From: Chitinophagaceae bacterium
Lineage (GTDB): Bacteria; Bacteroidota; Bacteroidia; Chitinophagales; Chitinophagaceae
Length of the DNA: 64,000 nt
Assembly: GCA_024707305.1 (NCBI GenBank)
Contig: JANPZZ010000001.1
Location: 124,001-188,000, forward strand
Direction: 5' to 3'
The notes beneath the pieces were generated by a model. That model searched no databases. It worked only from the letters and a program-made list of their open reading frames with translations, and was not told the DNA's origin. A program made the translations under genes and the position numbers. Shown here piece after piece: positions 19,742 to 29,757 of the stretch; position 1 is the first letter of the stretch, and the number at the start of each line of letters is the position of its first letter.

Positions 19742-19825
19742 CGTCAAATCCCGACTGATTATCTGAAAAATTTCAACATTATGAATTCTTTCCCATTTGA
19801 GTAAAAGCTGCAAAAACGGCGGAGC

Positions 19826-20560
19826 TTAGGTCTCATTCATTACCAGCGAGTCAAGGTTACGGAGACCCAATTTCTTCTCTGTCACAAATCCTTCGGCATA
19901 TTTCACGCCGATTCGTTTGCCGAGCATCCGGGCACGGGCAATTACGCTCTCCAGAAAGTCAGGGGTAGAGATGTATGTTTGTGGGCCATCTGACTCAGAG
20001 GGACTGTTAAACTGTGTGCCATATGCTTTAATCGACTCCATGCGTTGTTCGAAAACATCGCTGATATCAATCAGGAAATCCGGCTCATGATACCAGTCCT
20101 GCAGGTATTGTAGAAAGTAACGTGGTCTCCATTTCTCCTGTGGTTTTCCATCGTCGCCAACTGTTTCAATGCGACGAAGTCCAGACAGGAAACAGGCATC
20201 GCTGATGAGGTGCCCGGCACGGCCATGATCGGGATGACGATCCTGCAGGATGTTGCCGATAACGACATCAGGTTGATATTTCCTTATTGTTCGTATTAAC
20301 TGAAGTTGATGTTCTTCATCATTTTTGAAAAAGCCATCCCGCATCTTAAGGTTTTCTCGTACGGCAGCGCCAATAATGCGTCCTGCTGCTGCAGCTTCCG
20401 CATAGCGGGTTTCGATGGTGCCGCGGCTACCGAGTTCGCCCTGTGTGAGGTCGACAATACCAGCAACTTTACCTCTGTTTATTTCTTTAATTAATGTACC
20501 GGAACAACCCAGTTCCACATCATCCGGGTGAACACCTATTGCGAGAATATCGAGTTTCAT
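19826..20560 (-). CDS. bshB1: Bacillithiol biosynthesis deacetylase BshB1
   Basis: Zn-dependent LmbE/PIG-L-fold enzyme that deacetylates GlcNAc-malate to GlcN-malate, the second step of bacillithiol synthesis. 244 residues, intact. Zn-binding HPDDVELG is at residue 16 and the second His site is DRHPDHGRAGHLISDACF near residue 108. The tail RIGVKYAEGFVTEKKLG is characteristic of BshB1. BshA and BshC are not in the window. The upstream DUF4294 gene is co-oriented with a 116-base gap that contains a TAATTTTG box. Confidence 0.93.
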   Translation of the reverse strand: MKLDILAIGVHPDDVELGCSGTLIKEINRGKVAGIVDLTQGELGSRGTIETRYAEAAAAGRIIGAAVRENLKMRDGFFKNDEEHQLQLIRTIRKYQPDVVIGNILQDRHPDHGRAGHLISDACFLSGLRRIETVGDDGKPQEKWRPRYFLQYLQDWYHEPDFLIDISDVFEQRMESIKAYGTQFNSPSESDGPQTYISTPDFLESVIARARMLGKRIGVKYAEGFVTEKKLGLRNLDSLVMNET

Positions 20561-20603
20561 CTATTGCGGTTTATTTTTGTTGGACTCAGTCAATTCAGGA
20601 TGG

Positions 20604-20611
20604 CAAAATTA
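20604..20611 (-). promoter_or_regulatory. -7 promoter box of bshB1 (TAATTTTG)
   Basis: Exact TAnnTTTG match on the minus strand, 43 bases before the bshB1 ATG. Same octamer as upstream of aguB. Confidence 0.5.
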
Positions 20612-20676
20612 GGAATTCAGATCAATAACAACCTGCATTAAAGATCGTTTACAACCTTCAACGGTTGCAGTTTTTT

Positions 20677-21366
20677 TTATTGGGTACGATAAGGATTACC
20701 GTACCAGGCTCCATCTATCTCATGAACAAAACTTTCAATCTGCCGATCGGTTTTGTCGTTCAGGTCATAGTCCTGTTTGAGGTTGGTTCCAAAGAAGAAA
20801 GCGACGGTCTGGTAGGTGCGCGCGTTAAACCCTCCTTTGTATTCTCTGATAATCGCATAACAGTTATTACCCGTTTGCCGATTGATCAGTTTCATCAAAA
20901 CCCTGCCCTGATAAACAGAGAGATTGGATAAAGGTTCAGTAAACTGTTTACGCAATTCTTTTTCCCTGCTTTTGATGTATTCCTTGCGCTGTTTTTTGTC
21001 TTTGATGGTTGCCAGCTTTTCATTCATTTCATTGATGGTGCGCCCGGCCACGCGTGCGTAAGGATAGGTTACATAAACAGCATTGCGTAAACGGTTCCAT
21101 TCTTTCTGAAACTTCGCCAGCTTTTTGGGAGAGAGGTTGGATGTCCAGACATTCGCTTCGTCATGGGCACTTAACATCTCCATGTTGTACCACACAGCAG
21201 GAGTAACAATGGTATCGTTTGGGCCCCATTTTGCAGATCGTTCGGCATAAGAAGGCATGGGTGGTAGCGTGTCGGGCGCGACAACAGGTTCAATCTGTCC
21301 GGCGGCGGACAGGGAACCCGTGATGAGGGAAAACAGAACCAAAAATTTCGCCAGATAACGCTGCAT
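20677..21366 (-). CDS. DUF4294 exported protein
   Basis: 229 residues, intact. The signal peptide is MQRYLAKFLVLFSLITGSLSAAG. The DUF4294 core includes RLRNAVYVTYPYARVAGRTI, the charged helix KDKKQRKEYIKSREKELRKQF and GRVLMKLINRQTGNNCY. The family is confined to Bacteroidota and has no known function; the charged helical body suggests a periplasmic structural or assembly role. It lies between ccmF and bshB1 on the same strand. Confidence 0.85.
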   Translation of the reverse strand: MQRYLAKFLVLFSLITGSLSAAGQIEPVVAPDTLPPMPSYAERSAKWGPNDTIVTPAVWYNMEMLSAHDEANVWTSNLSPKKLAKFQKEWNRLRNAVYVTYPYARVAGRTINEMNEKLATIKDKKQRKEYIKSREKELRKQFTEPLSNLSVYQGRVLMKLINRQTGNNCYAIIREYKGGFNARTYQTVAFFFGTNLKQDYDLNDKTDRQIESFVHEIDGAWYGNPYRTQ

Positions 21367-21451
21367 ATCAATTTGTAAAATACGGGAAAAGACCCGTTTT
21401 TACAAAGAGACAGCTATTAGCGGAAAATTGCTGTTTTAAAATTGTGAAAAA

Positions 21452-24087
21452 TCAGGAAACGGCCCGGAGTTTACGGTTGTTTTCGCGGATTCTTTGCGCC
21501 ATACTCATGAGGATACCGATAGCCGTAATGATAATTCCACCCCAAAGTACAAAGATCAGCGGAAACTTATAGGCTTTCAGCGTTACCCATTGCAATACCG
21601 CGTCGGATTCTTTCACACCGATTTCCGCACTGCCGTCAGGAAGTACTTTTTGCAAGCGAATGATCAATGCTTCACTCATTACCGTATCAGGCATTGAAAT
21701 TGAGACCCCGCGTTTGTTTACCATGATTGGTTGAGAAGTGTAACTCGTTTTGTTCACCGATTGAACTTTCAATCGGGCTACAGCAGCAGAATCACCTTTT
21801 TCAAAACCGGAAACAGGCAGGCTGTCTACAATGCGGAGATTCTCCACCAGGATAAATCCTTTTGAATAGAAGATGCTGTCACCCTCTTTACGAACATAAG
21901 TCGTGAAGCTGGTTGTATCCTTCATTTTATCGGGATTCGGAAGTGCAGAAACGTAAGTGAATATGTCGTGAGTAAGGTAGTGGCGCGAATCAGGATTCGC
22001 CATCAAACCTTCATTGCCCTTGTAGTTTACAAAGGCGTTAGGCCAGAGGGTAAACTCTTCGTTGTCTTCACGACTTTTAAAATGTATCTGGTAATACCAT
22101 TGTTCTTTTTTCGGGTGCGCTGAATCGCCCACATAAGTAACATCAAACTTACCCATGGAGGTGGGACGGCCTTTTACCAGTGTAAGGTTTTCACCCGTTT
22201 TCTCCGTGCTTTCAGCGCCGAAGTTGATAGGAATACCGCTCGTATTTAGACTAAGAATTTCTTTTTTTGGAAGAAGAAATAAGGATGCCGAATAAAACCA
22301 AACCGAATCCAACGTGTGAAACGGAACCACCAGAAATGGAAAGTTTTCCTTTAATACCTGTCCAGATATACATACCATTTGCGATAATGGCATATACGCT
22401 TGCAACAACAGCAATCCAGATCGCTCCGAGGAAGCCAGGGCCCTGCTTTTGATAGTCGATGTTGCCAAAAGCAACAACAAGAATACCTGCTACCAGCGAA
22501 ATCACCGTTGGCAGCCACAGCTTTTTCCAAATCATTTTCGATGGTGTATCCTTATAACGCAGGTATTGCGTAAATGCAGTTAATACACCAATAATGATCG
22601 CAACAAACACGTGAATCCTGTTGTATAAAAACTCCTGGTCTTTAGCAGCAGCACGTTGTAAGTCCAGCACTTTGTTGAACACAGGAAGTGAAGTAATGAA
22701 CGTAATAACGATTGCAGAAAAGAAGAAGATCAGTGCGCCAATAAACATCCAGAATTCGCGGGATGAACCGCTTTCCTCTTTATGTTGTCCCGGTATACGT
22801 GTTTGAATCTGGGAAATAATTGCAATCAATCCACCAATAATGGTCAGGAATGCCAGCGTTGGTGTTAGTGAAAAACCTGCCACTGCAAATCCTGCCTGGC
22901 CCGAAATCCATGTCAGCAACAACATACTCGATCCGAAAGCTGCAATTTTGATTTTGTTTGTTCTTTCGGCAGCTGCCAGAATTGCAGCGGGCCAGGAGAA
23001 AGCAAACAATAACAAATAAAGTTGCTTATTCATTCCCAAGTCGGTGAATGAGTGTACCGAAGATTCACCCAGGATACCGCTACGTGTAAGGAATGTTGAA
23101 TACAGGATGAAGAAGAATTGCAGCACTAAAAACAGGGTAGTGGCGCGTAGCGACTGACCTGTATGTTTATAAATAAGTAAAGTATGCAAACCAGCAACAA
23201 GAATCAGCCAGGGAACCAGCGATGCGTTTTCTACGGGATCCCATGCCCAGTAGCCACCAAATGTGAGCGATTCATAAGCCCAGGCGGCGCCCATCATAAT
23301 ACCAACACCCAGTGCTGCGAGTGCAAACAAGGTCCAGGGTAAACCTGGTTTTGTCCATTCACCGGTTTTGCCTGTCCATAAACCAGCAACCGCAAAAGCA
23401 AATGGGAATAAAGTGGCTGCAAAGCCGAGGAACAATATTGGCGGGTGAATCACCATCCAGTAGTTTTGTAATAGCGGGTTCAGGTCATTTCCATCGGTAA
23501 TCCGCATCAGGTAATCTGGTCGAACTGGCGCGTTCAAATCAAAATCGACGTGCATACCTGGTGCATTATCGAATACACCTGACTCACGTAATAGGATAAA
23601 AGGATTGGATCCTATTTGTACGTCTCCGATATAGAGGCCCATGATCATGGAAGCAAGAATGACCTGTGCAAAACTTACAATGGTCATAACAGGCGCTTCC
23701 CATTTTCCACCACGACTCAACATAATCAAGCCGAGTGCGCAATGCCACATCGACCAGAGCAGGAAGCTTCCTTCCTGGCCTTCCCAAATGCCGGCAACGA
23801 GGTATTTATATTCCAGCGATTTACTACTATGCTGCCACGCGTATTTATATTCGTAGAGATGATTTGAGTTGATATAATAGATCAAACCAAAGATGGTAAA
23901 TACCGAAAGCGCTTCAATGATGAAAGAAAAAGCGAGCAAGTTTCTTCCAGTCGTCCACTTTTTTTTCGAGTCCGAGGCGGGTAGATTTATAATAAGCGAT
24001 GCTGGCTACCAGCGAAGCGAAAAAAGAGAGAATAATAAGGAAGTGTCCCAACTGACCGGGAAACAGGCTTTCACCAAGATAATTCAT
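21452..24087 (-). CDS. ccmF: Cytochrome c biogenesis protein CcmF/CcsA type (two frame breaks)
   Basis: Heme lyase core of system I cytochrome c maturation in the inner membrane. Joined length about 877 residues, start at 24087 (MNYLGESLFPGQLGHFLIIL). Many membrane helices surround the heme-handling WWD motif GGYWAWDPVENASLVPW and the conserved MVIHPPILFLGF. The C-terminal periplasmic part carries YVRKEGDSIFYSKGFILVEN and ends with one last helix. Frames change at the A5 run 23927-23931 and the T7 run 22262-22268, one base too long each. ccmE lies 95 bases upstream. Confidence 0.9.
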
Positions 24088-24182
24088 GCCTAAAATTTGA
24101 TTTGGTTCAGGCCTTTACACCCGCAGAGGGCAGGCAGGCTGGCGGCCATGTCACAGCCTGGAATTTTGAAAGGGAAACCTGG

Positions 24183-24605
24183 CTATTCCGGATTGGCTTC
24201 CAGTGCGCTTTCCACAGCTTTATGCTGTGCAGCCATATCTTCCTTGTATTTCGATGGACATTTGGTCTGGATTCTTTCGCAATGAAAAACGCCATCATCA
24301 TACTTTCCTTCGAGTACCAGGCGCTCGCTGATTTCGAAATTCTCAGGTTTGGGATTGCGATAAACTACTTTCACCGTTTTACCCAAGGTATCAACAGCTG
24401 TAAAACTGAGGAAATTGGGGTCTTTCAACGCATCATATTCCATGGGAGCCGTTTTGTCCCAACGTGCCATCAGGTGCACATATTTGCCGGGTTTGGCTAC
24501 CGCAGTGTCAACCGTGTCGTAAGTGCTGGTGTTCTGCATATAACTAATCAGAACAGCGATGGCGGCGGCAATCAGCACGAGTAATACAATGTGAATTTTT
24601 TTCAT
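24183..24605 (-). CDS. ccmE: Cytochrome c maturation heme chaperone CcmE
   Basis: Membrane-anchored periplasmic heme chaperone that carries heme to CcmF. About 140 residues from MKKIHIVLLVLIAAAIAVLI; an upstream in-frame codon at 24644 overlaps the promoter box and is rejected. After the anchor comes an OB-fold (VAKPGKYVHLMARWDKT, LSFTAVDTLGKTVKVVY, LVLEGKYDDGVFHCERIQTKCPSKY). The classical heme-binding HxxxY near the C-terminus is not seen; the C-terminal CPSKY is the closest feature. Operon with ccmF. Confidence 0.85.
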   Translation of the reverse strand: MKKIHIVLLVLIAAAIAVLISYMQNTSTYDTVDTAVAKPGKYVHLMARWDKTAPMEYDALKDPNFLSFTAVDTLGKTVKVVYRNPKPENFEISERLVLEGKYDDGVFHCERIQTKCPSKYKEDMAAQHKAVESALEANPE

Positions 24606-24641
24606 AACCTCAGTTGCAATAACGCTTGGTGAATTGCGGGG

Positions 24642-24649
24642 CAAAGATA
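24642..24649 (-). promoter_or_regulatory. -7 promoter box of ccmE-ccmF (TATCTTTG)
   Basis: Exact TAnnTTTG match on the minus strand, 36 bases before the ccmE ATG. Confidence 0.55.
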
Positions 24650-24889
24650 GGTGAAAAAGGAGGCCGGCAACATGATACTGATCACTCTTTTAACGTTTTG
24701 AATCAGTGCTAAAGAAATCAAGTCGACTGGTTCAATTTTCCCATTTCCTGCTCCCGATTTTGGGCTCAACCTCACATAAACCAGTTAGTTGGAAAAAAGT
24801 TTGACGAAAAGAAATTATTTTTTCGGCGAAATAACACGGGTTTAGTCCCGGGTTTTATAAGCGGCAGTAAATATTTCACTGCTCGCGCC

Positions 24890-24897
24890 TATATTTG
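24890..24897 (+). promoter_or_regulatory. -7 promoter box of the acyl-CoA dehydrogenase (TATATTTG)
   Basis: Exact TAnnTTTG match 32 bases before the ATG. The rest of the divergent 24650-24889 gap shows no gene. Confidence 0.5.
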
Positions 24898-24929
24898 CAA
24901 ATACTAACGTTTATTAATATCTCCGTTTT

Positions 24930-26085
24930 ATGTTATTTCAACTAACTGAAGAACAATTGATGATCCAGCAGGCTGCGCGTGATTTTGCCCAAAATGAATG
25001 TCTACCGGGCGTGATTGAAAGGGATGAGCAGCAGAAGTTTCCCCGTGAACAGATTATGAAACTGGCCGAACTCGGCTTTATGGGAATGATGGTAGATCCT
25101 GAATACGGCGGCGCTGGTATGGATACAGTTAGTTATGTGCTGGCAATGGAAGAAATTTCAAAAATTGACGCGAGCGTGAGCGTGTGCATGAGCGTAAACA
25201 ACAGCCTTGTTTGTTATGGTCTTCAGCAATATTGTACAGAAGAGCAAAAAAGAAAATATCTCACACCACTGGCGCAAGGGCGAAAGGATGGTGAACTCTA
25301 CATTGGGGCATTTATGCTGAGCGAACCTGAAGCTGGCAGCGATGCAACTTCACAGCGCACCACTGCAGAAGATAAAGGCGATTACTACCTGTTGAATGGT
25401 ACCAAAAACTGGATAACCAATGGTGGCACAGCGTCCGTTTACCTGGTGATCGCACAAACAGATGCTTCAAAAGGTTCAAGAGGCATCAACGTATTTATTG
25501 TTGAGAAAAACTGGCCCGGCGTTACTGTTGCGGCAAAAAGAAAACAAACTCGGTATTCGCGGTAGTGATACACACACGGTAATGTTTACCGATGTAAAAG
25601 TGCCCAAAGAAAACCGCATTGGTGAAGATGGTTTTGGTTTCAAATTCGCGATGAAAACACTTGCAGGTGGCCGAATCGGTATCGCATCACAGGCGCTGGG
25701 TATTGCCAGTGGTGCCTATGAATTAGCGAAAGAATATTCCAAAACCCGCAAGGCGTTTGGTACAGAAATCATGAATCACCAGGCAATCGCGTTCAAACTT
25801 GCCGATATGGCAACCCGCATTGAAGCAGCACGTTTGCTTTGTATGAAAGCTGCCTGGGAAAAAGATAATAAAATGGATTATACACTCAGCTCATCCATGG
25901 CGAAAGTGTATGCATCTGAAACCGCCATGTGGACAACCGTTGAAGCGGTTCAGGTACACGGTGGTTACGGTTTTGTAAAAGAATACCACGTTGAGCGCCT
26001 CATGCGCGACGCAAAAATCACCCAGATATATGAAGGCACCAGCGAAGTGCAACGGATTGTGATTAGCCGGGCGATATTGAAGTAG
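24930..26085 (+). CDS. Acyl-CoA dehydrogenase (one frame break)
   Basis: FAD enzyme of beta-oxidation, about 384 residues joined. The N-terminal FQLTEEQLMIQQAARDFAQ helix is present. IGAFMLSEPEAGSDA and NGTKNWITNGG are the FAD/substrate segments, ENRIGEDGFGF follows, and VQVHGGYGFVKEYHVERLMRDAKITQIYEGTSEVQR carries the catalytic Glu in YEGTSE. It resembles short-chain (butyryl-CoA) dehydrogenases. Frame breaks at the A5 run 25535-25539 (one extra). Its stop is followed within six bases by a GATGG heptamer array. Confidence 0.93.
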
Positions 26086-26090
26086 AGAGA

Positions 26091-26333
26091 GAAGATGGGA
26101 GATGGGGGATGGGAGATGGTTGGTGGATGGGGGATGGGAGATGGTTGGTGGATGGGGGATGGGAGATGGTTGGTGGATGGTGGATGGGGGATGAATATTC
26201 AGCGTGTGGGATACCGCTGTAAAATGCAACAGAGGTAACTTGTATTCCGAACATCTTTCCCCCATCCTCCATCCCCCATCCACCATCCACCATCCACCAT
26301 CCTCCATCCACCATCCCCTATCCATCATCGCCC
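26091..26333. repeat. Inverted pair of GATGGRN heptamer arrays
   Basis: Left arm (26091-26192): heptamers GATGGGA, GATGGGG and GATGGTT with GGTG spacers, including a 25-base unit repeated about three times. Spacer about 26193-26255. Right arm (26257-26333): complements of the same heptamers (CCATCCA, CCATCCC). The RNA could fold into a long imperfect hairpin. It separates the acyl-CoA dehydrogenase from yggS. Confidence 0.9.
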
Positions 26334-26351
26334 TCCCTCATCGAAGTTTTC

Positions 26352-26359
26352 TATCTTCG
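26352..26359 (+). promoter_or_regulatory. -7 promoter box of yggS (TATCTTCG)
   Basis: One mismatch to TAnnTTTG, ending 4 bases before the yggS ATG; near-leaderless arrangement. Confidence 0.45.
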
Positions 26360-26363
26360 CCCC

Positions 26364-27044
26364 ATGGCGATCAATCTCGAAAATTTTAGAAAAATTAAGG
26401 CTGAATGTGACGCTGCAAACGCAACACTTGTTGCGGTGTCGAAGATTAAACCTGAACAGGATATTCTTGCGCTTCGGGAAGCAGGTCAGTTGGATTTTGG
26501 AGAGAATTATGTGCAGGAACTTGTTGAGAAAGCCGACAAACTCCCCAAAGACATACGCTGGCATTTTATTGGACACCTTCAACGTAATAAGGTAAAATAC
26601 ATCGCACCATTTGTACACCTCATTCATGGAGTGGACAGCTTTCGTCTGCTTGAAGAAATCAGCAAACAGGCCGATAAACTCCAGCGAGATATTCATTGTC
26701 TGCTCCAGGTACACATCGCTACCGAAGAAACCAAATTCGGAATGGATGCAGATGAATTGGAAGAATGTTTGAAAGCTGTTGCCGATGCGAGAACAGAAGG
26801 GAAATTTACCCGTATCAAAATCCGCGGCCTCATGGGAATGGCCAGTTTCTCCGACAAACAGGAGCAAATTGAAAAAGAATTTGAAGACCTGTTCTTCTTA
26901 TACAATAGACACCAGCCCAACTTCGACAATACGGATACCTCTCCAATTCTCTCGATGGGCATGAGCGGCGATTATCAGACCGCTTTGCAAAAAGGCAGCA
27001 ATATGATACGAATTGGCAGTGCGCTTTTTGGAATGAGAAACTAG
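26364..27044 (+). CDS. YggS family pyridoxal phosphate homeostasis protein
   Basis: Single-domain PLP-binding TIM-barrel protein (PLPBP/YggS) that buffers pyridoxal phosphate in the cytoplasm. 226 residues, intact. The PLP lysine lies in TLVAVSKIKPEQDI near residue 27. DFGENYVQELVEKA, WHFIGHLQRNKVKY and MGMSGDYQTALQKGSNMIRIGSALFG are the family's conserved blocks. It is isolated between two short-repeat arrays. Confidence 0.95.
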   Translation: MAINLENFRKIKAECDAANATLVAVSKIKPEQDILALREAGQLDFGENYVQELVEKADKLPKDIRWHFIGHLQRNKVKYIAPFVHLIHGVDSFRLLEEISKQADKLQRDIHCLLQVHIATEETKFGMDADELEECLKAVADARTEGKFTRIKIRGLMGMASFSDKQEQIEKEFEDLFFLYNRHQPNFDNTDTSPILSMGMSGDYQTALQKGSNMIRIGSALFGMRN

Positions 27045-27057
27045 AGAGGAAATCTGT

Positions 27058-27214
27058 TAATGTGTAAATGAGAAAATGAAGAAATGTGTAAATGAAGAAA
27101 TGCACTAGCTAGTTGAATTTGGATATTTTCACATTTCCTCATTTACACATTTCCTCATTTTCTCATTTACACATTTCTTCATTTTCTCATTTACACATTT
27201 CCTCACTTTCACAT
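27058..27214. repeat. Inverted pair of TGNGNAAA octamer arrays
   Basis: Left arm 27058-27102 (TGTGTAAA, TGAGAAAA, TGAAGAAA units), spacer with CTAGCTAG, right arm 27127-27214 of complementary octamers. The right arm runs into the dioxygenase gene and supplies its TGA stop. Confidence 0.9.
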
Positions 27215-27835
27215 CCACTCTAACCATATGTTTCTTCGTGCCACCTGCATTCCGTTTTTGTGTTCTATCGTCAACACGCCATTGCCGCCGCGCGGATTGC
27301 GGGATACGTCGCTGGAGCCGGGGAGGAGTGGGTCATCAGCAAAGAAAAAATCTTCAATCCAGTAAGCTTCCACACCGGGTTGCTTTACCACCATATGTAT
27401 ATGCGCAGGATTGCGACTATCGGGATAGGAACCCGGGCGAAGTGTATAAATATGATATTCCCCCTTAGCGTTGGTACGCAACCATCCTCTTAAATAACCA
27501 TGATCGCGGGCATAGCCTTTCTCATTACCACGTTTTGGATAAACTCCTGTTTGATCGGTGTGATAGAAATACAGAATGATATCTGCTGCAGGCGTTTTCC
27601 CATCTTTTTGATATACAATTCCAGATACATACAACTTCGGACCCGGTTCATTGAAGCATGAAACTGTATCGATTTCATTGAGCTGGCTGAACGGAACAGG
27701 TGATTCATATAAACCTCCACAATTTTCGCAACGTTCGTCAATCTTTATATCGTTTGGATTTGGTTTGTTTACATGTGGCAATGATTGCGAACAGGCAATC
27801 AACGGTACGAAAAGCGCAATAAAGATTTTTTTCAT
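27209..27835 (-). CDS. Exported intradiol ring-cleavage dioxygenase lipoprotein
   Basis: 208 residues, intact, of the protocatechuate/catechol 1,2-dioxygenase fold. A lipoprotein signal (MKKIFIALFVPLIACSQ, lipidation at Cys15) sends it to the envelope, unlike cytoplasmic catabolic enzymes. Fe(III) ligands fit the Tyr in ILYFYHTDQTGVY, the Tyr in RPGSYPD and the two His in NPAHIHMVV. Exported intradiol dioxygenases occur in several bacteria with unclear substrates. The last codons read Trp-Met followed by TGA, where the TGA belongs to the octamer repeat. It stands alone with no catabolic partners. Confidence 0.88.
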   Translation of the reverse strand: MKKIFIALFVPLIACSQSLPHVNKPNPNDIKIDERCENCGGLYESPVPFSQLNEIDTVSCFNEPGPKLYVSGIVYQKDGKTPAADIILYFYHTDQTGVYPKRGNEKGYARDHGYLRGWLRTNAKGEYHIYTLRPGSYPDSRNPAHIHMVVKQPGVEAYWIEDFFFADDPLLPGSSDVSRNPRGGNGVLTIEHKNGMQVARRNIWLEWM

Positions 27836-27997
27836 GGCTGTACTTTAATTTTTCGTAAAACTAGGTTTGGTAAAAACAGGTTACAATTTTTCTGGACGAC
27901 GGGGTGATTCGGCATGACGAATTGCATTTTGTCAGCAGGCAGAAGCCAATCGTGTAACTGTTTTTTCCCGCTGGAATTGGTACATTTAGTTTGAATT

Positions 27998-29026
27998 ATG
28001 AAGCCATTGCAACGTTCCGCTGTCATTGCCCTGCATCTACTGTTTTGGGGACTTGTATTTGTTACCTGGTATATGCTGCGGGTGGATGATTATGCATTAC
28101 GGAGCACTGCCCTAAAGGTTACAGCTGTGAAAGTGGCGGATCTCGCACTAATGGTTTACATCACTAATTATATTTTACTGCCTCGTTTATTATACAACCG
28201 GCATTATGCCGGGTTTGCCATCGTTTTTTCTGCTGATGATCGTAGTTAGCAGCATTATCAAAATGCAGGTGCTGGGATGGATTATGGGTTTCCCGGTTCA
28301 ATACTTACCATTGGCACCTGGAAGCAAAGGATTTATGACAATATAATTCCGCATTTTTTCCTGGTGTCGGCCGGTGCTGCATTTAAGTTGATGTGGGATT
28401 ATCGCAAACTGCAACAACGGCTGGCTGAGACGGCAAGGGAAAAAGCGGAAGCTGAACTGAATTTTCTGAAGTCACAAATCAATCCACATTTTTTATTCAA
28501 CTCACTTAATTCTGTATATTTTTTGATTGATAAAAAAAACGACGATGCACGAAAAGCGCTTCACCAGTTTTCGGATATGTTGCGTTATCAACTCTACGAA
28601 ATGAATGACGAATGGGTGCCGATAGAAAAGGAACTGAAATATCTGCGTGATTATTTCGAATTGCAACGTCTCAGGAAAGAAATCGGTTACACGCTTGAAT
28701 TTAAAGAAGGCCCCGGGTTACACGGTTTCTCAATCGCGCCGCTTTTACTGATTCCGTTTATTGAAAATGCATTCAAACATATTTCGCATTTTAAAGAAAA
28801 GGAAAATTATATCAAAGTAAGTTTGGAGAAGACCGGCGATCATTTTGAATTTCATATAGAGAATAGTACACAACCACCGACACAAAACCTGGAAGGCGGA
28901 ATTGGTTTGCAAAATGTAAAAAGAAGACTGGAACTACTTTATCCAGGTAAATATGAACTCGTGTTCAACAGAGGAAGTGATTGCTTTGAAGCAAAACTGA
29001 GTTTGATTTGTTCATCATATTTTTAA
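27998..29026 (+). CDS. LytS-type sensor histidine kinase (two frame breaks)
   Basis: Membrane sensor kinase of the His_kinase (LytS/YehU) family, about 342 residues joined. Four membrane helices in the first 120 residues (SAVIALHLLFWGLVFVTWYM) are followed by a short coiled coil. The phosphoacceptor block is LNFLKSQINPHFLFNSLNSVYFL and the HATPase is APLLLIPFIENAFKH...GGIGLQNVKRRLELLYP. Frame changes lie at the T6 run 28224-28229 and near 28285-28290. The LytTR regulator begins 18 bases later, so the pair forms an operon. Confidence 0.9.
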
Positions 29027-29044
29027 AGTTCATAAACCGCATTT

Positions 29045-29752
29045 ATGGAACGAAATATACGAGCTGTTATCATCGACGATGAGCCGCTGGCGCGAAAGGG
29101 CCTGATGGAATACATCAACGAGATTGATATTATTTCCTGTGTGGGAGAATTCGATTCCGTAATGCCCGCGATGGAAATCATCCGCAACGGTGAAGTGGAC
29201 CTGCTTCTTCTAGATATCCAGATGCCACTGATGAGCGGGCTTGAGTTGGTGAAGACAGTCAACAATCTTCCGCCTGTCATTTTTACAACCGCGTATCCAC
29301 AATATGCCGTGGAAGGTTTTGAGTTAAATGCATTGGATTACCTCGTAAAACCCGTATCGTTCGAGCGTTTTTACAAAGCGGTGGTTCGTGCCCAGGAAGC
29401 AATTACCCAAAAAGACGCAGATACGACAGATCATTTCTTTATAAAAGTGGACGGAAAACTGGTGCGTATCAATTTTGCTGAAATATTGTTTGTAGAAGCT
29501 TTGCAAAATTATGTGGTGATTCAAACCCGCGATAAGAAGTACATGACTTATCTGACATTTAAAGCTGTGGAGGAATACCTGCCTGCAAAGCAATTTATCC
29601 GCATTCACAAATCGTTTATTGTGTCTGCGCCGATGATAGAAAATGTAGAAGGCAATATTATCCGGATGCAGGGCCACGAATTGCCGATTAGCAGGAATAT
29701 GAAAGAGGAAGTGATGGAAAAACTTTTGAAGGGAAAGTATTTAAAACGATAA
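29045..29752 (+). CDS. LytTR-family response regulator
   Basis: 235 residues, intact. The receiver domain has the acidic pair IIDDEPLA, phosphoacceptor Asp in LLLLDIQMPLMSG, Thr in IFTTAYPQYA and Lys in LDYLVKPVSFERF. The C-terminal LytTR DNA-binding domain has ILFVEALQNYVVIQT, FIRIHKSFIVSAPMIENVEG and LPISRNMKEEV. It is paired with the kinase just upstream. Targets are not evident. Confidence 0.93.
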   Translation: MERNIRAVIIDDEPLARKGLMEYINEIDIISCVGEFDSVMPAMEIIRNGEVDLLLLDIQMPLMSGLELVKTVNNLPPVIFTTAYPQYAVEGFELNALDYLVKPVSFERFYKAVVRAQEAITQKDADTTDHFFIKVDGKLVRINFAEILFVEALQNYVVIQTRDKKYMTYLTFKAVEEYLPAKQFIRIHKSFIVSAPMIENVEGNIIRMQGHELPISRNMKEEVMEKLLKGKYLKR

Positions 29753-29757
29753 CCCTG

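Noticed and set aside
20650..20688. CAACC/GGTTG hairpin with a T8 run on the plus strand
   Set aside because: Looks like a terminator but no plus-strand gene ends there; both flanking genes are on the minus strand.
26091..26333. Possible CRISPR array
   Set aside because: The repeat period is 7 bases with no constant-length unique spacers and no cas genes in the window.
25891..26389. Several ORFs rich in Trp-Met-Val-Asp-Gly or Pro-Ser-Thr-Ile-His
   Set aside because: They translate the GATGG heptamer arrays and the antisense of the acyl-CoA dehydrogenase; composition follows the repeat.
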